Origin: Bacillus sp. 491mf
GTDB lineage: Bacteria > Bacillota > Bacilli > Bacillales > Bacillaceae_G
DNA: 64,000 bases
Assembly: GCF_900112415.1 (NCBI RefSeq)
Contig: NZ_FOLV01000001.1
Span: forward strand, 186,001 to 250,000
Reading direction: 5' to 3'
The position numbers and the translations under genes are program-made. Shown piece after piece: positions 61,836 to 64,000 of this stretch. Under the pieces are notes generated by a model. The model was given only the letters and a program-made list of their open reading frames with translations, had not been told where the DNA came from and ran no database searches. Each line of letters opens with the position of its first letter. Within the stretch, counting starts at the first letter, position 1.

Positions 61836-63162
61836 ACATGTGCAATTTTTAGCGTTAGCGGGAATGATTGGTACGGGTATTTTTAAAGGTAGTGGAGATA
61901 CTTTAGGGATTGCTGGGCCTGGCGTAATTATTTCGTACTTACTTGGTGGATTATTAATGATGATTGTTATGGTGGCTTTAGCAGAAATGGCTGTTGTTTA
62001 TCCAAATCAAAATGTTCAACATTTAGTTCATAAGGCTTTTGGATTTCACGTATCATTTGTAGTGGGATGGCTATACTGGATTAACTGGACGCTTGTTACA
62101 ATTGTAGAAATATTAGCTGCAGGATCTTTTTTACAATTTTGGTTTCCGAATGTACCTCTTTGGTTACTAAGTGCTATTTGTGCACTATTAGTTGTGGGGA
62201 TTAACAGCTTTCAAGTGAAATTTTATGGCGAAATGGAATTTTGGTTTGCTAGTATAAAAATTTTGGCACTTGTATTATTCATCCTTTTAGGAGGAGCAGT
62301 CTTATTTGGACTAACGAGTTTTGCTCCGTCAACACCAACGGAACATTTACTTGGGCATGGTGGATTCTTTCCAAATGGTATTAAAGGGGTATTTAGTGCT
62401 TGTTTTATTGTAATGTTTTCGTTCGGAGGATCTGAGTTAATAGGGGTAGCAATTTCTGAGACAAAAGACGTTGAAAAGGTGTTACCTAAAGTGATAAAGG
62501 GTGTTGTTTGGCGCGTAATCATATTTTATATCTTGCCCATTACAATTATTGCGGGATTAATACCTTGGAATGAAGTTGCAGGAAATGAAAGTCCATTTAT
62601 ACAAGTAATGAATGCCATTGGTATCCCAGGTGTTGCACATATTATGAATTTTGTTTTATTAACTGCAGTTCTTTCAGCGGCGAATTCAGGAGTTTTTGCT
62701 ACTTCCAGAACAATGGTTGCGTTAGCTGAAAAAGGAGAAGCACCAAAAATATTGAAACAGACTGCGAAATCAGGTGCACCAATCATTGCAATTTCTTTGA
62801 ATGGCTTATTACTATTGATCGGGGCAGGCCTAGCATTCTTTGCTCCAAATAGTATTATCGGAACAATGATGACAATTCCAGGGTTTACAATGTTATTGCT
62901 TTGGTTAAGTATTTGCTTTGCGCAACTTAAATTACGTCCTAACTATGCAACGATGCCTAATTTTAAAATGAAGTTATTTCCAACTACAACTATTATTGGA
63001 ATCGTGGGATTATGTATTATCTTCATAGGCTCAACGTTTAGTAATGGAATTTCAGTTGGAACAGTGGTTTGTTTTACAACTTTAGCAATTTTAATTGGTT
63101 TTGCTTTATTTAAAGGGCGGAATAGAAAGAAAGAAGAAACACAATTAAAGCATATAAGCTAA
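61798..63162 (+). CDS. Amino-acid permease (APC family), probably tyrosine-linked
   Basis: 454 residues, AGAGGAG site. About 12 membrane segments; N-terminal LALAGMIGTGIFKGSGDTL with the unwound GxG substrate motif of the amino acid/polyamine/cation family (AAT type). Family members import one or few amino acids with H+. Tyrosine specificity is inferred only from the three Tyr T-boxes upstream; other aromatic substrates are possible. No downstream gene in the same direction. Confidence 0.85.
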   Translation: MKKDGLKKELLPRHVQFLALAGMIGTGIFKGSGDTLGIAGPGVIISYLLGGLLMMIVMVALAEMAVVYPNQNVQHLVHKAFGFHVSFVVGWLYWINWTLVTIVEILAAGSFLQFWFPNVPLWLLSAICALLVVGINSFQVKFYGEMEFWFASIKILALVLFILLGGAVLFGLTSFAPSTPTEHLLGHGGFFPNGIKGVFSACFIVMFSFGGSELIGVAISETKDVEKVLPKVIKGVVWRVIIFYILPITIIAGLIPWNEVAGNESPFIQVMNAIGIPGVAHIMNFVLLTAVLSAANSGVFATSRTMVALAEKGEAPKILKQTAKSGAPIIAISLNGLLLLIGAGLAFFAPNSIIGTMMTIPGFTMLLLWLSICFAQLKLRPNYATMPNFKMKLFPTTTIIGIVGLCIIFIGSTFSNGISVGTVVCFTTLAILIGFALFKGRNRKKEETQLKHIS

Positions 63163-63284
63163 ATTTATGAGCGGAATAATGAAGTATATTATTAAATTTG
63201 ATAGAGTAGGGACATTCATCTAATAATCATTAGAGCATGCTTTTACTGAAATAAGAGTTTAATAAAATAAATTAAAGTCATAAC

Positions 63285-63327
63285 AAAAAGCTGTATTACT
63301 TCACGTATAAAGTAATACAGCTTTTTT
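63285..63327. terminator. Bidirectional terminator between permease and DinB gene
   Basis: AAAAAGCTGTATTACTT (63285-63301) pairs with AAGTAATACAGCTTTTT (63310-63326), with A- and T-runs on both sides, between convergent genes. Confidence 0.88.
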
Positions 63328-63332
63328 ACATA

Positions 63333-63863
63333 TTATTTTACGGATTGAGCCTGTTGCATTTTTTTAATCATGCGAATTTGTCCACGGTGATTTAGTTCGT
63401 CTTCAAACACATGAAACCATTTGAAATAATTGTTTGCTGGCTTGCCCTCCCAAAATGGAGTTGTTTTAAATAACCATTCGTTTGGAAGTGATTGAAATGT
63501 AGCGATTGTTTTCTCGCGCACTTCTTGTAATGTGTTGATGTAGAAATCTAGCGGTTGGTTTTTGATTTTCTCCCGTCCAAGACTACCGAGTTCAACACCT
63601 GGTAACCAGCGTTCTAGTTCTTCTTCCGTCGGCTCTCTGTCTTCAAAGGTATGAATTTGATAATAAAATTCGATAGCTGCCATGTGATACAGAAGCATAC
63701 CGATTGAATTTGCATTTTCATCATTTAAGTAATCTAATTCTTCAATTGTTAAATCTTGAACTGCATGTAGTGTTGAGAAACGTGCATAATTCATCATCGA
63801 AACAAGTTTAGAAAAATCGTCGCTTAATCCGTCGATTTTATCAATTAAAAATAAATTCTCCAT
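63333..63863 (-). CDS. DinB family protein
   Basis: 176 residues, AGGGGGATTACA site. Four-helix-bundle DinB/DUF664 protein; potential metal histidines in LLYHMAAIEFYY, and in HVFEDELNHRGQI near the end. Members are metal-dependent; several are bacillithiol transferases, of interest because bshC lies at 11137, but the substrate here is unknown. Confidence 0.85.
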   Translation of the reverse strand: MENLFLIDKIDGLSDDFSKLVSMMNYARFSTLHAVQDLTIEELDYLNDENANSIGMLLYHMAAIEFYYQIHTFEDREPTEEELERWLPGVELGSLGREKIKNQPLDFYINTLQEVREKTIATFQSLPNEWLFKTTPFWEGKPANNYFKWFHVFEDELNHRGQIRMIKKMQQAQSVK

Positions 63864-64000
63864 TGTAATCCCCCTGTTATGAAATGTAGACCTTTATTTC
63901 ATTTCTCCAAATAGGAAGAGAATCCTTTTTTATGTATAGGAATAAAGCGGAAAATAATCTTTAAAATTTCAATTTTTTTGGAATCAACTTCCTTTGCCGC
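63864..64000. other. Window end, upstream of the DinB gene
   Basis: AT-rich, presumably the promoter side of the DinB gene; no confident promoter or gene. Confidence 0.3.

Overview
This window is a low-GC Firmicutes chromosome segment, almost certainly from the Bacillus cereus group. Three things point there: the gene order (ylbF-ylbP, bshC, the dcw cluster with spoVD and spoVE, spoIIGA-sigE-sigG, ylmC-ylmH, divIVA, ileS, lspA, the pyr operon) is the Bacillus order; meso-DAP type MurE and sporulation genes are present; and short TTTAT-bounded repeats and longer intergenic repeats of the kind scattered through B. cereus-group genomes recur. Several proteins look diverged from what I remember of B. 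anthracis/B. cereus, so a more distant group member is possible; I cannot fix the species.

Layout. 1-9.7 kb: ylbF (cut by the window edge), ylbG, rsmD-coaD, ylbJ (reverse), patatin ylbK, ylbL, tmcAL (reverse, with an apparent AUA start), ylbN-rpmF, rsfA-like ylbO, GNAT ylbP. 10-13 kb: panE and bshC. 13-30 kb: division and wall cluster rsmH-ftsL-pbpB-spoVD-murE-mraY-murD-spoVE-murG-murB-divIB-ftsA-ftsZ, lacking the usual mraZ. 30-33 kb: spoIIGA-sigE-sigG. 33-37.7 kb: ylmC, pgeF, ylmE, sepF, ylmG, ylmH, divIVA. 37.7-42.7 kb: Ile T-box and ileS, ylyA, lspA, rluD-family gene. 42.7-54.6 kb: the complete UMP biosynthetic operon pyrR-P-B-C-carA-carB-K-D-F-E with three PyrR attenuators. 54.6-57.8 kb: an accessory patch with a CPBP protease, an intergenic repeat, two extra partial copies of the pyrE 3' end plus terminator, a wrecked Rhs/WapA-type gene with a toxin-like tail, and a small membrane protein that could be its immunity partner. 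57.8-64 kb: small membrane proteins, a HAD phosphatase, a MOSC protein, three near-identical tandem tyrosine-type T-boxes followed by a Tyr-rich small ORF and an amino-acid permease, and a DinB-family protein.

How it works together: the core makes and divides the cell wall (lipid II synthesis, septal PBPs, FtsA/FtsZ/SepF/DivIVA), switches on the mother-cell and forespore sigma factors for sporulation, and supplies pyrimidines and Ile-tRNA. Regulation visible in the DNA includes T-boxes, PyrR attenuators, a SpoIIG-type promoter with a 22-bp spacer, and two cases (spoVD, sigG) where an RNA hairpin could block the ribosome-binding site only in read-through mRNA.

The observations I would check first are the AUA start of tmcAL, the spoVD and sigG leader hairpins, the triple Tyr T-box plus Tyr-Tyr-Tyr small ORF, and the serial duplication of the pyrE tail around an Rhs toxin relic. 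All calls are from reading the sequence; no searches were run.
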